Assembly: GCF_019063845.1 (NCBI RefSeq)
Contig: NZ_CP077683.1
Location: 1,054,001-1,118,000 of the forward strand
DNA length: 64,000 bases
Reading direction: 5' to 3'
Origin: Geomonas subterranea
GTDB taxonomy: Bacteria; Desulfobacterota; Desulfuromonadia; Geobacterales; Geobacteraceae
Shown here: piece by piece, positions 61,870 through 64,000 of the stretch
How positions within the stretch are numbered: the stretch's first letter is position 1
How the letters are laid out: each line of letters starts with the position of its first letter
The notes under the pieces: model-generated
Databases searched by the model: none
The model's input: only the letters and a program-made list of their open reading frames with translations
What the model was told of the DNA's origin: nothing
Translations under genes and position numbers: made by a program

Positions 61870-62850
61870 ATGTCCTTAATCGATACGTACGGCAGGCGCA
61901 TCAATTACCTTCGTCTCTCGGTCACCGACCGCTGCAACTTACGCTGCAGCTACTGCATGCCCGAAGAGGGGGTGGAGAAGCTGAGCCATTGCGAGATGCT
62001 CTCCTACGAGGACCTGCTCAGGATCTCCGCGGAAGCGGTGGCCGCCGGGATAGAGAAGATCCGGGTGACCGGTGGCGAGCCGCTGGTCCGCAAGGGTATT
62101 CTCGGTTTCCTGGCCGAACTGGCCGCGCTGCCGGGCCTGAAAGAACTGGTCCTGACCACCAACGGCCTCCTCTTGAAGGAGATGGCCCAGGGGCTGAGAG
62201 ATGCCGGGGTGCAGAGGCTCAACGTGAGCCTCGACTCGCTCAAGCCCGAAACCTTCGCCGCCATCACCCGCGGGGGTGAACTGCAGCGGGTTCTGGACGG
62301 GCTCGAGGAGGCGGAGCGGGTCGGTTTCCCGCCGCACAAGATCAACGTGGTGGTGATGCGCGGGGTGAACGACGACGAGATCCTCGATTTCGTGGGGCTG
62401 ACCCTTAAGCGCCCCTACGCGGTCCGCTTCATCGAGTACATGCCCACCTGCGGCGACGCGGACTGGCGCGACCGCACAGTCCCCGGTGCCGAGATCAGGG
62501 AGCGCATCGCCCGGGAGTACGCCATAGAGGAGAGCACCAACAGCGAGCGCTCCGGCCCTTCCAAGAACTTCCGGGTCCAGGGTGCGCCTGGGTCGCTGGG
62601 GATCATCACCGCCATGACCGGGCACTTCTGCGACGGCTGCAACCGCCTGCGGGTGACCGCCTCCGGCGTCGCCAAGGGGTGCCTGTTCTCCGGGGCAGGG
62701 GTCGACCTGAAGCCGGTGCTGGCGACGGGTGACGACGGGCTGTTGCGCACCGAAATCAGGCGCATCGTCGCGGCCAAACCGGGGCGCCATGAAGTGACCG
62801 ATGAAGGAGTCGAAACCAAACCTTTCGCCATGTCCCGCGTGGGTGGCTGA
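61870..62850 (+). CDS. moaA: GTP 3',8-cyclase (radical SAM)
   Basis: Radical-SAM enzyme that starts molybdopterin synthesis from GTP, upstream of MoaC. The N-terminal cluster motif is DRCNLRCSYC near residues 21-30, and the C-terminal cluster motif is CDGCNRLRVTASGVAKGC near 258-275; VTGGEPLVRKG and INVVVMRGVNDDEI are family stretches. Length is 326 residues. ATG at 61870 has GAGAAAG upstream; a longer frame from 61738 lacks family similarity. It is divergent from moeA and followed by a MOSC gene. Confidence 0.95.
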   Translation: MSLIDTYGRRINYLRLSVTDRCNLRCSYCMPEEGVEKLSHCEMLSYEDLLRISAEAVAAGIEKIRVTGGEPLVRKGILGFLAELAALPGLKELVLTTNGLLLKEMAQGLRDAGVQRLNVSLDSLKPETFAAITRGGELQRVLDGLEEAERVGFPPHKINVVVMRGVNDDEILDFVGLTLKRPYAVRFIEYMPTCGDADWRDRTVPGAEIRERIAREYAIEESTNSERSGPSKNFRVQGAPGSLGIITAMTGHFCDGCNRLRVTASGVAKGCLFSGAGVDLKPVLATGDDGLLRTEIRRIVAAKPGRHEVTDEGVETKPFAMSRVGG

Positions 62851-62865
62851 AAAAAAGGAGAACGC

Positions 62866-63294
62866 ATGATCGGGAAGATAATCGCCGTCAATATCAGCAA
62901 GAACAAGGGAGAGAGGAAGACCCCGGTACCCGAGGTCACCCTGCGCGAGGAGCACGGGATCGTCGGAGACGGCCATGCCGGCGACTGGCACCGCCAGGTG
63001 AGCCTGTTGGCCCAGGAGAGCATCGCCAAGATGCAGGCGCTCGGGCTGGACGTGAAGGAAGGGGACTTCGCCGAGAACATCACCACCGAAGGGGTCGACC
63101 TGGTGAGCCTCCCCATCGGCGCCAAGATCGAGCTGGGGGAGACCCTCCTCGAGGTGACCCAGATCGGGAAGGAATGCCACACCCGCTGTGCCATCTATTA
63201 CCAGGCCGGCGACTGCGTCATGCCCAAAGAAGGGATCTTCGCCAGGGTGCTGAAGGGAGGGGTAGTAAGGCCGGGGGATAAGGTGGTGGTGTAG
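62866..63294 (+). CDS. MOSC-domain protein
   Basis: A 142-residue stand-alone MOSC domain (GIVGDGHAGDWHRQVSLLAQ, GDFAENITTEGVDLVSLPIG, GKECHTRC near residue 105). MOSC domains take sulfur on a conserved cysteine and can pass it to molybdenum cofactor; the CHTRC cysteine is in the expected place. It probably serves cofactor maturation with moaA, starting 15 bases after its stop. ATG follows AAAAGGAG. A strong terminator ends the unit. Confidence 0.9.
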   Translation: MIGKIIAVNISKNKGERKTPVPEVTLREEHGIVGDGHAGDWHRQVSLLAQESIAKMQALGLDVKEGDFAENITTEGVDLVSLPIGAKIELGETLLEVTQIGKECHTRCAIYYQAGDCVMPKEGIFARVLKGGVVRPGDKVVV

Positions 63295-63354
63295 GGCTGG
63301 CGGCTGCGGGGGACGGTGGTGGTGCCGGCTGCTGAGAACTGGCGTGCACGCTTT

Positions 63355-63401
63355 TGGTGGACGACATGGACCCGGTGGACCTGGTGGACGCTGTGGACCT
63401 G
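63355..63401. repeat. Degenerate 9-bp tandem GTGGACNNN
   Basis: GTGGACGAC, ATGGACCCG, GTGGACCTG, GTGGACGCT and GTGGACCTG follow each other in the region after the MOSC gene. The period equals that of the GGTCCGACT array at 59603, with a related core. Confidence 0.65.
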
Positions 63402-63421
63402 CAAGAATTTGAAAACTGAAC

Positions 63422-63457
63422 GGCCGCGAGGCGCTTTGCGCTCGCGGCCATTTTTTT
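63422..63457 (+). terminator. Rho-independent terminator after the MOSC gene
   Basis: GGCCGCGAG (63422-63430) and CTCGCGGCC (63441-63449) enclose a further GCGC pair and are followed by ATTTTTTT. It also separates the convergent histidine kinase gene. Confidence 0.9.
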
Positions 63458-63461
63458 CTGC

Positions 63462-64000
63462 TCAGTGCTCGCAGGGGAGCAGCACAGTGAAGCTGCTCCC
63501 GCGACCGGGCACGCTTTCCACGTCGATGCAGCCGCCGTGCTCCCTTATGATGCCGTAACTCACGGACAACCCGAGCCCGGTGCCGTTGGCCTTGGTGGTG
63601 TAGAAGGGGTTGAATACCTGCCTCAAGTTTTCCAGCTGGATGCCGACCCCGGTGTCGGAAATCTTCACCTCGTAATGGTCGCCGCTTCCCACCGGAGCGC
63701 TCCTGATGCAGAGCGCGCCCCCTTGCGGCATGGCCTGCACCGCGTTCAGGATCAGGTTGGTGAACACCTGCCGCAGCTGGTCCTCGTCACCCTCGATCAC
63801 GGCCGTCTCCTCCGCGTATAACTCCAGCACCTCGATCCCCTCCAGGGAGACCTGGTGTCCCAATTGCCCCACTATCTCGTGTAAAAGCTCGTTCAGCCGC
63901 ACCTCGCCGCGCTCCATCTGCTCGCGCCGGGCGAATTTCAACAGGTTCGAGACGATCCGCTCCACCCGTTTCACCTGCTGAAAAATGGTGTCCACTTCCT
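63462..64000 (-). CDS. Sensor histidine kinase (partial, C-terminal part)
   Basis: Last 178 or so residues of a two-component kinase; the frame stays open past the window end. The second helix of the dimerisation domain (VERIVSNLLKFARRE) is followed by the ATPase domain with N box NLILNAVQAMPQGG, G1 box ISDTGVGIQLENL, F box NPFYTTKANGTGLGLSVSYG and a final VESVPGRGSSFTVLLP. The phospho-accepting histidine, sensor and any membrane part are outside the window, so the signal is unknown. The GTG at 63995 is internal, not the start. Confidence 0.9.
   Translation of the reverse strand, partial: EVDTIFQQVKRVERIVSNLLKFARREQMERGEVRLNELLHEIVGQLGHQVSLEGIEVLELYAEETAVIEGDEDQLRQVFTNLILNAVQAMPQGGALCIRSAPVGSGDHYEVKISDTGVGIQLENLRQVFNPFYTTKANGTGLGLSVSYGIIREHGGCIDVESVPGRGSSFTVLLPCEH

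Overview
The window reads as a GC-rich chromosomal segment from a Geobacteraceae-type bacterium (Desulfuromonadales; the Geobacter/Citrifermentans/Geomonas group fits best). The reasons are a secreted twelve-heme c7-type 'nanowire' cytochrome, a large PurL with a separate PurQ, a DHH-CBS-CBS-nucleotidyltransferase fusion, an anaerobe-type rubrerythrin, a two-cluster ferredoxin, acetate kinase with phosphotransacetylase, and very frequent short intergenic palindromes. The species assignment is inference. I found 62 protein genes (two cut by the window edges) plus one gene remnant, and no tRNA, rRNA, CRISPR array, insertion sequence or prophage.

Layout. 1-4434: purine and pyrimidine synthesis (purL end, purQ, purF, pyrE). 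4600-9400: accessory single genes (YkgJ-type cysteine cluster protein, YaeQ, a secreted intradiol-dioxygenase-like protein, DUF72, the dodecaheme cytochrome, a DUF4124 protein). 9490-12201: cofactor genes nadC, birA, coaX. 12425-18345: a second-type EF-G, then a tight operon of a SPOR protein, an unknown protein, an MglA-like GTPase with an altered P-loop, and an MgtC-like membrane protein. 18400-22895: rubrerythrin, a cytidylate-kinase-like/BON fusion, a PHP phosphoesterase, endonuclease III and a beta-hydroxyacid dehydrogenase. 23223-28025: an FtsH paralogue, a 21-bp tandem repeat array, a YehS-like gene and small envelope genes. 28026-33152: a repeat-rich stretch holding a LigD polymerase remnant, then sbcD and sbcC. 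33297-41368: a DMT transporter, an M50 protease, trpS, scpA/scpB, a MEMO-like protein and the DHH-CBS-nucleotidyltransferase fusion. 41642-47832: a glycine-zipper protein, a second DHH protein, a cysteine-desulfurase-like enzyme, PIN-PhoH, tsaD, rsmA. 47892-50319: UDP-glucose to UDP-xylose (ugd, uxs). 50326-56084: ftsB-like, argS, a SPOR protein, an MshEN-receiver fusion, yacG, gltX. 56230-58987: ferredoxin, ackA, pta. 59079-63294: molybdenum cofactor genes as two divergent units (moeA-moaC-mog leftward, moaA-MOSC rightward), with a probable Moco riboswitch and terminator ahead of moeA. 63462-64000: the end of a histidine kinase gene.

Most of the window is housekeeping. The less ordinary material is mainly between genes: MITE-like inverted pairs of a GC-rich palindrome, a second palindrome family (GGGGCGAAT...ATTCGCCCC) with a 103-bp duplication, 9-bp tandem arrays around the acetate and molybdenum genes, and the degenerate 21-bp array after ftsH. 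Unusual proteins are the MglA-like GTPase and its neighbour, the kinase-BON fusion, the MshEN-receiver fusion and the dodecaheme cytochrome. Coordinates and motifs were read by eye; family names are from recognised motifs, with no database search.
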